From assembly GCF_013396335.1 (NCBI RefSeq), contig NZ_JABWSY010000021.1, forward strand, positions 40,991 through 104,990: a stretch of DNA of 64,000 bases, in the 5' to 3' direction. The stretch's first letter is position 1, and every line of letters begins with the position of its first letter. The notes under the pieces are model-generated. The model worked only from the letters and a program-made list of their open reading frames with translations, was not told the origin of the DNA and made no database searches. Both the position numbers and the translations under genes were made by a program. Below are positions 50,318 to 59,380 of this stretch, piece by piece. Source of the DNA: Bacillus sp. EB106-08-02-XG196. Its GTDB lineage: Bacteria > Bacillota > Bacilli > Bacillales > Cytobacillaceae.

Positions 50318-51727
50318 ATGGTTACGGTTAATGAAGGATTTTCACGAAGAAGGTTTCTTTGTAATGCTGGAAAAATTGGGGGTGCCTCAGCCGTTCTTGG
50401 CGTTACAGGTACGATGGATTTATTTTTACCTGAAGAGGTGATCGCAAATGCCGAGGCTAGCATAAACACCAAAAGGCCCGAAAAAAACAGCAGTTATATG
50501 CTTTTGAATGTACGTTTAGAAAGCGGTTATAAGTATGAAAATGGTCAAGTCGTCGCAACGGAAAGCGTAATACGAAATCTCCAAATAGTTAAAGGTAAAA
50601 TTACTAAAATATTAGAAACTAATGTAACATATAATAAAAATTTGGATTGTTATGACGCCAAAGGGCTGCTATTACTGCCCTCCTTTAGAGATATGCATAT
50701 TCATTTGGATAAAACCTATTATGGCGGTCCTTGGAGAGCTGCCCATCTGAGAAAAAACGGTATTTTCGATATGATTGAATTAGAACAGACACTGTTATTG
50801 GAGCTTCTGCCAACTGCTCAAGAGCGTGCAGAGAAATTAATTGAACTGATCCTTAGCTATGGTTCTACGTACGTTAGAAGCCATTGCAATATTGATCAGG
50901 TCGTAGGGTTAAAGAATCTTGAGAGTCTGAAAAAGGCATTAGCGAACTACTCCGATAAAATATCACATGAAATTGTGGCATTCCCTCAACATGGTTTGCT
51001 CCGTTCAAATGTAGAAGGTCTGATCCGTGACGCAATGCAACTTGGAGTTACCCATGTTGGCGGACTAGATCCAACCTTGGTAGATGGGAACATGGAAAAA
51101 TCATTGAATACCATGGTTCAAATTGCAGCCGACTATAAAGCAGGAATTGATATCCATCTCCATGAAGGAGGAGAAACTGGAATAAATGCGATTAGACTAC
51201 TGGCATATTTAACTGAACAAGCTGGTCTACAGGGAAAAGTGACGATCAGCCATGCGTTCTCGCTCGCATCGTTACCGGCTGGAGCGGATGAGGAAATGGC
51301 AAACCTCTTAGCTTCTCAGGGAATTTCCATCGCATCTTCAGTTCCAATTGGAAAAGGGGTGATGCCAATTCCACTGCTCCAGCAAAAAGGTGTTAAAGTT
51401 CTGCTGGGTAATGATAGTATCACGGATCAATGGGATCCATTCGGAATAGGAGATACCTTGCAGAAGGCGCATCTTGCTGCACAGCTTTATGGCTGGAAAC
51501 ACGAATACACACTGTCCCGTGCCCTCTCCCTAGCTACCGGAGGTATTACACCATTAGATGAGTCCGGTAAACAAATATGGCCGAAAGTTGGAGATACAGC
51601 AAATGCTGTTCTGGTTCAGGCAAGTTGTTCTGCTGAAACGGTTGCACGACTGTCTAAGCGTGCTGCCGTCCTGCATAAAGGCGTTCTAGCATCTGGCTCT
51701 CTTGTGGCCGTCAATAATTTAAATTAG
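50318..51727 (+). CDS. Tat-exported cytosine-deaminase-like amidohydrolase
   Basis: 469 aa. The N-terminus carries a twin-arginine signal (SRRRFLCNAGKIGGASAVLG), which predicts Tat export; the cysteine in it does not form a lipobox. The rest is an amidohydrolase of the CodA/AtzC group: MHIHLDKTY (metal HxH), VRSHCNID, DIHLHEGGETG, SHAFSL and NDSITDQWDPFGIGD hold the expected metal and catalytic residues. Cytosine deaminase in E. coli is cytoplasmic, so export is odd. It lies next to a divergent NCS1 permease. It probably hydrolyses a cyclic amidine or imide outside the cell, but the substrate is not known. Confidence 0.82.
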   Translation: MVTVNEGFSRRRFLCNAGKIGGASAVLGVTGTMDLFLPEEVIANAEASINTKRPEKNSSYMLLNVRLESGYKYENGQVVATESVIRNLQIVKGKITKILETNVTYNKNLDCYDAKGLLLLPSFRDMHIHLDKTYYGGPWRAAHLRKNGIFDMIELEQTLLLELLPTAQERAEKLIELILSYGSTYVRSHCNIDQVVGLKNLESLKKALANYSDKISHEIVAFPQHGLLRSNVEGLIRDAMQLGVTHVGGLDPTLVDGNMEKSLNTMVQIAADYKAGIDIHLHEGGETGINAIRLLAYLTEQAGLQGKVTISHAFSLASLPAGADEEMANLLASQGISIASSVPIGKGVMPIPLLQQKGVKVLLGNDSITDQWDPFGIGDTLQKAHLAAQLYGWKHEYTLSRALSLATGGITPLDESGKQIWPKVGDTANAVLVQASCSAETVARLSKRAAVLHKGVLASGSLVAVNNLN

Positions 51728-51762
51728 TAGTAAAGACTTAAGATAGAGCCAAATAAAAGATT

Positions 51763-51795
51763 GGAGATGTAGATAATTCATACATCTCCTTTTTA
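51763..51795 (+). terminator. Terminator of the amidohydrolase gene
   Basis: GGAGATGTA and TACATCTCC with a 9-nt loop and TTTTT behind. Confidence 0.8.
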
Positions 51796-51911
51796 TTTGG
51801 CATAAAGACAACAAGCTATCATTTCTTTGACATAATTTAATCACAATCCATTGTACGATTTGCACAATTGAATGCATGGCTTTTTGGATTTGTTACACGA
51901 TGACGGTGTTA

Positions 51912-51932
51912 TGCAAAATAACTAGAATAATC
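51912..51932. promoter_or_regulatory. Shared TGCAAAATAAC element 1
   Basis: TGCAAAATAACTAGAATAATC here and TGCAAAATAACAAATAATC at 59221-59239 are near-identical and both lie 260-340 bp upstream of genes of the same cluster. TTGTAC/GCACAA dyads occur close by (51851-51867). This gap of 447 bp has no ORF apart from the stranded ribosome site near 52117. Confidence 0.4.
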
Positions 51933-52116
51933 ATGTAAGCATTATATTTAATTGAAAATTGTACAATGCTTCCTGAGACTAAGATGAGTTTTGCTGAATT
52001 CAAATCCAAAATTTTTTTATTCAGTCATACCCATTACCCTGTATTGTAATCGAAGGGGAGAGCACACTAATTTACGTACAAATTCATGTTAATTCTTACA
52101 AACTATTTTTCTTTCT

Positions 52117-52206
52117 AAGAGGAGGTTCGATCTGCTCAAAAGTTTATTCGACTGCATAATTTTAGAACTATGGGGTGTCATTCTTGATAAATACAATCTC
52201 AGGTGA
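52117..52206 (+). other. Strong stranded ribosome-binding site and possible leader peptide
   Basis: AAGAGGAGG (52117-52125) is one of the best Shine-Dalgarno sites in the window but has no ATG behind it. CTG at 52132 would open a 24-codon frame ending TGA at 52204-52206, overlapping the DUF2877 start. It may be a leader peptide with a CTG start or the remains of an older start. Confidence 0.35.
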
Positions 52207-53071
52207 TGCTGATTTTATAAAGGAAATTAATAATTCACTTTTCACTGGTTATGTGCATAGTACATTTAATAGAACATTTAATATTAAATCTTTCGAAAAT
52301 GGCGATTTATATACCATTGCATGCAGCAAACTTGATAACGGACCTAACACGTTAATTATTGATGTTGACAATATGAAGCCACTGGAAATTGGAGTAAGTG
52401 ATCGGGTACGTGTTGAACAAAATTTCTTGTATATTGGGGATAAGCTTATTATTTCTATTGATAAAATAAATAAATGGGAAAGTGTTTTACCAGCGTACCC
52501 ATGTAAAGTGGAAACCGTGAAACAAAATTTAATAAAAATGAAAGAATATATTAACATTCACGGTGTAGGCGGAGGAATAAAAAAAAATGCCATACCCCAA
52601 AATCCTTTTGAAGCAGAAGTCTCGAATATGCTTGAGAAAAGAACTCTTTTACTATTAAACGAATTATTAAATGATCGAATCTCATCTGCCTTGCCGCATG
52701 CAGTTTCAATTGTTGGACTTGGACCCGGGTTAACTCCCTCTGGTGATGATTTTTTAACTGGGTTATTTACTATTTTTAATATGAAAAACAGCCCTTTTAA
52801 TCCTTATCGATTATTTTGTGAAGATGTTTTAAAGAAAGCAAAAACCTTAACGAATGACATTAGTTACATGACTTTGAAAAAAGCAGCATTTGGTAAAGTA
52901 AGAGAGTCTATTATTTCATTACTTAACTCTTTATTAGTTGAGGATGATGAAGACTTAATTCTCTCTTTAAATAAATTATTAAACATAGGTTCTTCATCCG
53001 GGACAGATATAGCTTATGGCATTGTTTTCGGAATGGAGGCCACTATTAGAGCAGGAGGTAAAGTATGTTAG
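52175..53071 (+). CDS. DUF2877 protein (YlbF-like), oxamate carbamoyltransferase-associated
   Basis: 298 aa from the GTG at 52175. TTG at 52184 has GGGGTG 7-12 bases upstream and may be the true start. The family block GLGPGLTPSGDDFLTGLF is clear near residue 185, with a second conserved end (NIGSSSGTDIAYGIVFGMEA). DUF2877 is E. coli YlbF, encoded with fdrA and ylbE; the trio has been linked to oxamic transcarbamylase in anaerobic allantoin breakdown. It overlaps fdrA by 7 bp, so the three are translated together. Confidence 0.88.
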   Translation: MSFLINTISGDADFIKEINNSLFTGYVHSTFNRTFNIKSFENGDLYTIACSKLDNGPNTLIIDVDNMKPLEIGVSDRVRVEQNFLYIGDKLIISIDKINKWESVLPAYPCKVETVKQNLIKMKEYINIHGVGGGIKKNAIPQNPFEAEVSNMLEKRTLLLLNELLNDRISSALPHAVSIVGLGPGLTPSGDDFLTGLFTIFNMKNSPFNPYRLFCEDVLKKAKTLTNDISYMTLKKAAFGKVRESIISLLNSLLVEDDEDLILSLNKLLNIGSSSGTDIAYGIVFGMEATIRAGGKVC

Positions 53072-54612
53072 TACAAGCTTTGATTAAGCCAAACACATAT
53101 GTCGATTCAGTATCTTTAATGTCACTTTCCACTAAAGCAAATCAAATTGAAGAAGTGGAACAGGCCATTATTGCAATGGCTACAGAAATGAATAAAGAGG
53201 TAATGAAAAATGTCGGTTTACTGACACCTGAAGTAGAGACAGCGGGGGCAAGTGATTTAGTTATTGTTGTAAAAGCAGCAACTGACGAATTATGCGAAAT
53301 CGCTTTCGAAAAAATAAATGATATATTTACAAAAAAGAATTCTGGTAAAAAAGGGAAAAGTGACATTAAATTTTCTACTATTTCTGCTGCTGCAGGGAGT
53401 AATCCAGAAGCTAATTTAGCTATTATTGCTGTAAATGGTGCATATGCAGCTAGAGAAGCGAAAAAGGCTCTTGAAAATGATTTACATGTCATGATGTTTA
53501 GCGACAATGTAAGCATTGAAGATGAAATTGAGTTAAAGAAATTAGCTCATGAAAAAGGCTTATTTATGATGGGTCCAGACTGTGGAACAGCGATTATCGG
53601 AAATACTGCCCTTTGCTTCGCGAATGCGGTAAGAAAAGGGAATATCGGTATTGTTGGGGCATCAGGAACGGGCAGCCAAGAAGTAAGCGTCCGCATTCAC
53701 GAATTTGGCTTCGGTATCTCACAATTAATTGGAACAGGCGGTAGAGATTTAAAAGAAGAAGTTGGCGGAATCATGATGCTTGATGGTATTCAGGCACTTG
53801 AAGACGATGAGGAGACAAAAGTCATTGTCGTTATTTCCAAACCACCTGCACCTAGTGTAGAAGAAAAAGTATTAGCGAAAATTAAAAACTGTACAAAACC
53901 AGTTGTCGTTTGGTTTGTTGGCGGGAATGAAGAAAAAATTACTGCTGCTGGCGCCCATTTTGCGAAAATGTCTAAAGAAGCTGCACTTAAAGCAGTACTA
54001 TTGGCTGGGGCAGACGAAAGCAAATTAAATAAACGTGCTTTAAATATCCCGCTTATTGAAGAAGTTCGGACGAAGTTAACTCCTGAACAGAAATATATTC
54101 GTGGACTTTTTAGCGGTGGAACGCTGGCAGATGAAGCTATGCATGCAGCGATGGAGAAATTCGATAATGTCTATAGCAATATTCAAAGAAATCCAGAGTA
54201 TCGACTAAAAGACCGTTATACTAGCCAAGAACATACATTCATCGACTTTGGTGATGATGAATACACACAAGGAAAGCCACACCCAATGATTGATCCATCT
54301 ACACGTCTTGAAAGATTTATTCAGGAGGCAAAAGATCCGTCTGTTGGTGCTATCGTTATGGACTTTGTTATAGGTTATGGAGCACATGAAGATCCAGTTG
54401 GAGCTTTCCTTCCAGCAATCATAGAAGCAAAACAACAAGCGGAACAAGAAGGAAGACATTTGGAGATAATTGGATATGTTCTTGGAACAGAATTAGATCC
54501 GCAAAATTATGAAGAGCAAATTAATAAATTATTGGCTGCAGATGTAACGCATGCGAGCAGCATGCAGAATGCTGGCTTATTAGCTAGAGAATTTGTTGTG
54601 AAGGGAGAATAG
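53065..54612 (+). CDS. fdrA: FdrA family acyl-CoA-synthetase-like protein
   Basis: 515 aa. The domain order resembles succinyl-CoA synthetase alpha: a CoA-binding Rossmann part with IGIVGASGTGSQEVSVRIHEFG, and a phosphate/ligase part (YIRGLFSGGTLADEAMHAAM). The His of the SCS phosphohistidine is not obvious. FdrA with DUF1116 and DUF2877 forms the putative oxamate carbamoyltransferase (phosphorolysis of oxalurate-type ureides to carbamoyl phosphate). It overlaps DUF2877 and ends 2 bp before DUF1116. The name fdrA comes from E. coli and does not mean fumarate reductase. Confidence 0.9.
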   Translation: MLVQALIKPNTYVDSVSLMSLSTKANQIEEVEQAIIAMATEMNKEVMKNVGLLTPEVETAGASDLVIVVKAATDELCEIAFEKINDIFTKKNSGKKGKSDIKFSTISAAAGSNPEANLAIIAVNGAYAAREAKKALENDLHVMMFSDNVSIEDEIELKKLAHEKGLFMMGPDCGTAIIGNTALCFANAVRKGNIGIVGASGTGSQEVSVRIHEFGFGISQLIGTGGRDLKEEVGGIMMLDGIQALEDDEETKVIVVISKPPAPSVEEKVLAKIKNCTKPVVVWFVGGNEEKITAAGAHFAKMSKEAALKAVLLAGADESKLNKRALNIPLIEEVRTKLTPEQKYIRGLFSGGTLADEAMHAAMEKFDNVYSNIQRNPEYRLKDRYTSQEHTFIDFGDDEYTQGKPHPMIDPSTRLERFIQEAKDPSVGAIVMDFVIGYGAHEDPVGAFLPAIIEAKQQAEQEGRHLEIIGYVLGTELDPQNYEEQINKLLAADVTHASSMQNAGLLAREFVVKGE

Positions 54613-54614
54613 GC

Positions 54615-56042
54615 ATGAGTAGAATTAGCGATTTATTTAAAAGTAGACCACATGTCATTAACGTAGGAATTGAGTCCTTTAAAGATGATTTATTACAACA
54701 AGGCTCTGAGGTCATTCATTTAGAATGGACACCGCCAGGCAGAGGAAACCCGGCATTAATTGCTGCACTTGACAAGTTTGAAAATCCTGCAATCTTGGAA
54801 AAAATTGAAGAAGCTAACAGAATAGCTGTCGAAAGAATTATTAATTCTCACCCAGTGTTAATTGGATATGATCAAGCCATTAATTGCGTACCTGGTATGA
54901 CCAAAACAACGATCCTCCATGCAGGTCCTCCAATTACTTGGGATAAAATGAATGGTCCTATGAAAGGTGCTGTTACAGGCGCAATCGTATTTGAAGGTTT
55001 AGCTAAGGATGTTGAAGAAGCTGCTAAACTAGCCGCCTCTGGCGAAATCACTTTCTCACCATGTCACGAGCACAACTGTGTAGGATCGATGGCAGGTGTT
55101 ACATCTGCATCAATGTTCATGCACATTGTTGAAAATAAAACATATGGCAATATTGCTTATACAAACTTAAGTGAACAATTAGCAAAAATCCTTCGAATGG
55201 GAGCTAATGATCAAAGCGTTATTGATCGTTTAAATTGGATGCGCGATGTTTTCGGTCCAATTTTACGTGATGCGATGAAACTAAATCCTAATGGAATTGA
55301 CTTACGCTTAATGCTTGCACAAGCACTTCATATGGGAGACGAGTGTCATAACCGAAATGTTGCGGGTACAACATTATTAATTCAGGCTTTAACTACGTAT
55401 ATTTTACAAACTGATTACACAATCGAACAGAAGAAAGAAGTATTTGATTTCGTTGCGAGCAGCGATTACTTCTCCGGTCCAACTTGGATGGCAATGGCGA
55501 AATGTGCCCTTGATGCTGCTCACGGCATTGAAAACAGTACAGTCGTTACAACCATGGCCCGGAATGGTGTTGAATTCGGTATCCGTGTGAGCGGAATGCC
55601 TGGAAACACTTGGTTTACTGGTCCTGCACAAAAAGTTATTGGTCCAATGTTTGCAGGTTATAAGCCAGAAGATTCTGGTCTTGATATCGGGGATAGCGCC
55701 ATTACTGAAACATATGGTTTCGGCGGATTTGCGATGGCAACAGCTCCAGCAATTGTTGCATTAGTTGGTGGAACACCAGATGAAGCGATTGGTTTTACAA
55801 CAAGAATGAAGGAAATCACAACTACAGAAAATCCTAACGTGACAATTCCAGTACTTGATTTCATGGGACTTCCGACAGGAATTGATGTTCGTAAGGTTAT
55901 CCAAACAGGTATTATGCCTGTTATTAATACGGCGATTGCTCATAAAGATGCAGGTATCGGAATGATAGGTGCAGGAATTACCTATCCTCCAGTGGAAGCC
56001 TTTGAAAAAGCAATGCTGGCTCTAGGTGAAAACATTCAATAA
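54615..56042 (+). CDS. DUF1116 protein (YlbE-like)
   Basis: 475 aa, the usual DUF1116 length. Key stretches are LEWTPPGRGNPALIAALDKFENP, AINCVPGMTKTTILHAGPPITWDKMNGPMKG, FSPCHEHNCVGSMAGVTSASMFMHIVENK, LAQALHMGDECHNRNVAGTTLLIQ and ARNGVEFGIRVSGMPGNTWFTGPAQ. Function is inferred from the E. coli fdrA-ylbE-ylbF group, where this protein is a subunit of the ureide-splitting enzyme. It is followed by a terminator, then a permease gene. Confidence 0.9.
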   Translation: MSRISDLFKSRPHVINVGIESFKDDLLQQGSEVIHLEWTPPGRGNPALIAALDKFENPAILEKIEEANRIAVERIINSHPVLIGYDQAINCVPGMTKTTILHAGPPITWDKMNGPMKGAVTGAIVFEGLAKDVEEAAKLAASGEITFSPCHEHNCVGSMAGVTSASMFMHIVENKTYGNIAYTNLSEQLAKILRMGANDQSVIDRLNWMRDVFGPILRDAMKLNPNGIDLRLMLAQALHMGDECHNRNVAGTTLLIQALTTYILQTDYTIEQKKEVFDFVASSDYFSGPTWMAMAKCALDAAHGIENSTVVTTMARNGVEFGIRVSGMPGNTWFTGPAQKVIGPMFAGYKPEDSGLDIGDSAITETYGFGGFAMATAPAIVALVGGTPDEAIGFTTRMKEITTTENPNVTIPVLDFMGLPTGIDVRKVIQTGIMPVINTAIAHKDAGIGMIGAGITYPPVEAFEKAMLALGENIQ

Positions 56043-56059
56043 TATTCAAACTTAAATTA

Positions 56060-56094
56060 AAAGCCCAGCTTAGATTTTTAATCTACTGGGCTTT
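56060..56094 (+). terminator. Terminator of the DUF2877-fdrA-DUF1116 operon
   Basis: AAAGCCCAG/CTGGGCTTT with TAGATT/AATCTA inside; nearly the same hairpin recurs at 58233-58271. Confidence 0.85.
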
Positions 56095-56217
56095 GTTTAA
56101 GAGCATTGTCTACTACTGCAACAAATCAACTGATGAAATATAAGCAAAGGCTAAAAAAATAGCTAACTACAATATTATTTTATCTAACAAACTATTCATA
56201 TTTAGAGGTGATATGTA

Positions 56218-57762
56218 ATGGCTCAAACAATTAAATTTTGGAAAAAAGGGGACTTTGCTGCTTCCTTTGGTTTATTCGTTAATGTTTTGACAGACTTTTT
56301 GGTTATGATTTCATTATTAATTGGTGTAGTTGGTATGCCAAAAGAGTTTGTTTATAAACAAATAGTTCCTGGCTTTGGATTTGCTGTATTGCTATCTGGC
56401 ATTATATTTGCTTATTTTGCTTATAAATTGGCTAAGAAAACAGGTAGAACAGATGTTACCGCACTACCATCAGGTTCTAGTTCACCTGGTATTTTTCTTA
56501 TCGTATTTGTGATTATGCTTCCTCTCTATCAACAAACACAGGACGCTGCTTTCACAACCACAGTTGCTGTAATTTGGGGATTTATTGAGGCTGCCATATT
56601 ATTTTTAGGAGCATTCCTGGGTGAAACGATTAGAAAGATTGTCCCAAGAACTGTATTGCTAGCAGCCTTGGCAGGTTTGGCATTTGTATTCTTGGGTATG
56701 AACCCAATGCTGCAATCCTTTGAAATGCCTATAGTGGCATTTGTTGCCTTAATCATCATTTTCATGAACTGGTTAAGTAAACATCCAATTTTAAAGAAAA
56801 TACCTACCGGTTTATTATTGATCGTAGTAGGAACTGCAATTGCTTGGATAGCTGGATATCAAAATCCTGCTGATGTTACTGAAGCACTAAAATCATTCGG
56901 CTTTAATCCTCCAATGCTGCATTTAAATGGGTTTGCCGACAGTTTAAACGCTGCTTTGCCATATTTACTAACTGCTGTACCTTTAGGGTTAGCAAACTAC
57001 ATTTTTAACTTGGAAAACGTAGAAGCTGCTGCTGTCAGTGGAGATGAATACAAAACTCGTGATGTTATGCTTGCAAACGGTTTTTCTACTCTAATAGGCG
57101 GCCTTTGTGGTAACCCATTCCCAGTAACAGTATATGTAGGACATGCTGGCTGGAAAGAAGTTGGAGCAGGTTTAGGCTATTCAATTGCCAGCTCTGTTGC
57201 CATATTCTTATTATCGGTTTTCAGTCTTATGGGACTGTTGCTAGCTGTTGTCCCAATTGCTGCTATCGTTCCGATGCTTGTGTTTATTGCGATTGTAACA
57301 GGGCATCAAGTTGTGAAAGAAAGTCCGAAATTTGAAGCTCCAGCAATCTTTATATGTTTCTTCCCGTGGGTTGCGAACTGGGCACTTGTTGCTGTTAATA
57401 ATGCACTTTCAGCTGCTGGTAAGTCTGTGGGAGATGCTGCCGATCAAGTATCTTCACTAGCTCTGCATAATGCTGGACTTTTCTACGATGGCTTGGTTGC
57501 TCTAGGTAATGGTGCTCCTATTTCAAGTGTTCTTTGGGGTTGTATAGCTGTATTTACGATCCGCAATACTCCTATTGGAGGCATTATTGCTGCAGTACTA
57601 GCATCTGCTTTAACTTTTATTGGTGCCATTCATACAAGCACTATCGGACTTGCACAAGCAACTGCTATGCCTTTCGTTTGGGGATATTTGCTAATTGCTG
57701 CATTCTTAGCGTATAAACTCTATGTAAATAAGAAAGATAATATTGGTCCTGTTACAGAGTAA
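56218..57762 (+). CDS. NCS2/AzgA-like purine-type permease, copy 1
   Basis: 514 aa, about twelve to fourteen helices. It starts AQTIKFWKKGDFAASFGLFVN; conserved loops are TGRTDVTALPSGSSSPGIF, IPLGLANY-like VPLGLANYIFNLENVEAAA and GGLCGNPFPVTVYVGHAGWKEVGAG, close in pattern to the NCS2 xanthine/uracil and AzgA groups. About two-thirds identical by eye to the permease at 59559, with a conserved leader. It sits directly ahead of a guanine-deaminase-like gene, which points to purine import. Substrate unproven. Confidence 0.8.
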   Translation: MAQTIKFWKKGDFAASFGLFVNVLTDFLVMISLLIGVVGMPKEFVYKQIVPGFGFAVLLSGIIFAYFAYKLAKKTGRTDVTALPSGSSSPGIFLIVFVIMLPLYQQTQDAAFTTTVAVIWGFIEAAILFLGAFLGETIRKIVPRTVLLAALAGLAFVFLGMNPMLQSFEMPIVAFVALIIIFMNWLSKHPILKKIPTGLLLIVVGTAIAWIAGYQNPADVTEALKSFGFNPPMLHLNGFADSLNAALPYLLTAVPLGLANYIFNLENVEAAAVSGDEYKTRDVMLANGFSTLIGGLCGNPFPVTVYVGHAGWKEVGAGLGYSIASSVAIFLLSVFSLMGLLLAVVPIAAIVPMLVFIAIVTGHQVVKESPKFEAPAIFICFFPWVANWALVAVNNALSAAGKSVGDAADQVSSLALHNAGLFYDGLVALGNGAPISSVLWGCIAVFTIRNTPIGGIIAAVLASALTFIGAIHTSTIGLAQATAMPFVWGYLLIAAFLAYKLYVNKKDNIGPVTE

Positions 57763-57781
57763 AAATAGGAGGAATTTGGAT

Positions 57782-58231
57782 ATGGATTATATGAAATTAG
57801 CTGCAGATGCAACATTTGTTGGTATGGCAAACAAAGTTGGTGGACCATTCGGTGCAACAATCGTACGCGGTGATGAAATTATCGCTGTAGTAAGCAATAG
57901 AATGATGAGAGATATTGACCCATCTGCTCATGCTGAAATGGTTGCCATTCGTGAGGCTTGTAAAAAGTTAGGAACAATGGATTTATCTGATTGTGTGATC
58001 TATGCAACTTGTGAACCTTGTCCAATGTGTGTGTCCGCCATTATTTGGACAGGAATTAAAGAAGTTTATTACTGTAACACGAGCGAAGATGCTGATAAAT
58101 TTGGCTTCTCTGATATGCATTTACGTAAGTATTTAACAGGTGAAGATAAAAGTGTTCTCAAAATGGTTAAAGTAGAGCAAAGAAAAGATTGTGATGATTT
58201 GTTTGAGTATTTCCATAAATCTATTAAATAA
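57782..58231 (+). CDS. Guanine-deaminase-like nucleobase deaminase
   Basis: 149 aa from the ATG at 57782, which has AGGAGG 10-15 bases before it. The frame is open earlier (57743) but overlaps the permease. It is a cytidine/deoxycytidylate deaminase-fold enzyme with HAEMVAI (zinc His and catalytic Glu) and CEPCPMCVSAI (two Cys), most like B. subtilis GuaD, which turns guanine to xanthine. It follows the permease by 19 bp, so the two are likely co-expressed. A tRNA adenosine deaminase is less likely because of length and context. Confidence 0.85.
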   Translation: MDYMKLAADATFVGMANKVGGPFGATIVRGDEIIAVVSNRMMRDIDPSAHAEMVAIREACKKLGTMDLSDCVIYATCEPCPMCVSAIIWTGIKEVYYCNTSEDADKFGFSDMHLRKYLTGEDKSVLKMVKVEQRKDCDDLFEYFHKSIK

Positions 58232-58232
58232 C

Positions 58233-58271
58233 AAAAAGCCCAGCTTAGATTAATAATCTGCTGGGCTTTTT
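58233..58271. terminator. Bidirectional terminator
   Basis: AAAAAGCCCAG and CTGGGCTTTTT stem with inner AGATT/AATCT, nearly identical to the one at 56060; it serves convergent genes. Confidence 0.85.
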
Positions 58272-59141
58272 TTAACTCAGGCGGGTTTTTAAAAAATCAA
58301 TGACTTGATTAAGTGCATGTTGAACAATCGGGTCTTGGAAGTCTTTATCAAATACATGCTCACCATTTGGAATCGTAATAAGTCTTGCATCAACCGATTG
58401 TTTAATAAGGGCAGCTCTCATAAATACTGATTGTTCGTATGGTACATCCGTATCCTTTGTTCCGTGTAATAATAAAGTTGGTGGAAATTCCTTTGCGACA
58501 TTTCGATTCGGGCAGAATGGATAGAGAGCTTCTTTATTGTTTAAAGGATTTACCCCTGTAATTTCCTCAATCCACACTCCATTCTGTCGCGCATAAACAT
58601 AAAATAAAAAACGTTCTTCTACGGATGCCTCGGTTACGATACGATCTGTGATCAATTTGTAAGCAAGTTCCTTAGAAACAGTGTCCTTTTGACAATAAAA
58701 TTTACTTGGACTAGCAGCCCAGCTTCCAACAAGATCCCCGTATCCGTAAAACGAAACAATTGCACGTGGCTTATGAGTAAATGTTCCAGTAGAGAGAGCT
58801 AAAAAACCACCGGCGGAACTTCCTACAACTGCAATTTTCTTTGGATCTATTGAAAATTGTTTTGATCCTACTATTTGAATCCATTGGATTGCATCTTCGA
58901 TATCCTTAAGAATTTCATTTAGTTTTGTCCTAGGGGCCAGCCTATAGTCGATTGAAAATAATGAGAATCCATTGTCGGTGTATAGTTTGATCATTTCTTC
59001 ACTTATTTCTTCTCTTGTTCCCCAAATTAATCCTCCGCCATGTATATAGATGACAACTGGGGCATTTTCTTGGTAAGTCCCATAAAAATCGGCCTTAATT
59101 GAGAAATTTATATCCTCTTTATAAATAACCGTTTTCTTCAT
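58272..59141 (-). CDS. Alpha/beta hydrolase (esterase/HSL-like)
   Basis: 289 aa from the ATG at 59141 (MKKTVIYKEDINFSIKADFYG); a GTG start 12 bases upstream is too close to its RBS. The hormone-sensitive-lipase oxyanion motif HGGGLIWG (about residue 38), nucleophile elbow GSSAGG (about 108) and later LLHGTKDTDVPYEQS and NGEHVF give the Ser-Asp-His triad. It has no signal peptide. It lies between two permease genes on the opposite strand, so its link to the purine cluster is uncertain; a carbamate or ester substrate is possible. Confidence 0.85.
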   Translation of the reverse strand: MKKTVIYKEDINFSIKADFYGTYQENAPVVIYIHGGGLIWGTREEISEEMIKLYTDNGFSLFSIDYRLAPRTKLNEILKDIEDAIQWIQIVGSKQFSIDPKKIAVVGSSAGGFLALSTGTFTHKPRAIVSFYGYGDLVGSWAASPSKFYCQKDTVSKELAYKLITDRIVTEASVEERFLFYVYARQNGVWIEEITGVNPLNNKEALYPFCPNRNVAKEFPPTLLLHGTKDTDVPYEQSVFMRAALIKQSVDARLITIPNGEHVFDKDFQDPIVQHALNQVIDFLKTRLS

Positions 59142-59220
59142 TTTTATTAACACGTCCTGTCTAAATATAGTTTCAGTTAATACTAAAAAAAATAGTCAAA
59201 TAATGCAATTAAAAGGATTG

Positions 59221-59239
59221 TGCAAAATAACAAATAATC
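59221..59239. promoter_or_regulatory. Shared TGCAAAATAAC element 2
   Basis: TGCAAAATAACAAATAATC, matching the element at 51912-51932. A TTTTGTACAAAG palindrome lies 40 bp away (59281-59292). Confidence 0.4.
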
Positions 59240-59323
59240 CCACTGTTTTCAGGTTTTTCTAATCATATGTATAGGACATATTTTGTACAAAGTTTATTGT
59301 ATAACTTGCCTAAATGAATACCT

Positions 59324-59360
59324 CCCTTTTTGGTTTAGGTAGACAATGACCAAAAAAGGG
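59324..59360. other. Hairpin in the gap before permease 2
   Basis: CCCTTTTTGG and CCAAAAAAGGG can pair around a 16-nt loop; role unknown. The 405-bp gap 59154-59558 otherwise holds the elements listed here and no ORF. Confidence 0.35.
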
Positions 59361-59380
59361 TTTCCGTATAAAATTTTAGA

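Noticed and set aside
53065..54612. Fumarate reductase function for FdrA
   Set aside because: The protein resembles acyl-CoA synthetase, lacks flavin or Fe-S motifs, and sits with DUF1116 and DUF2877.
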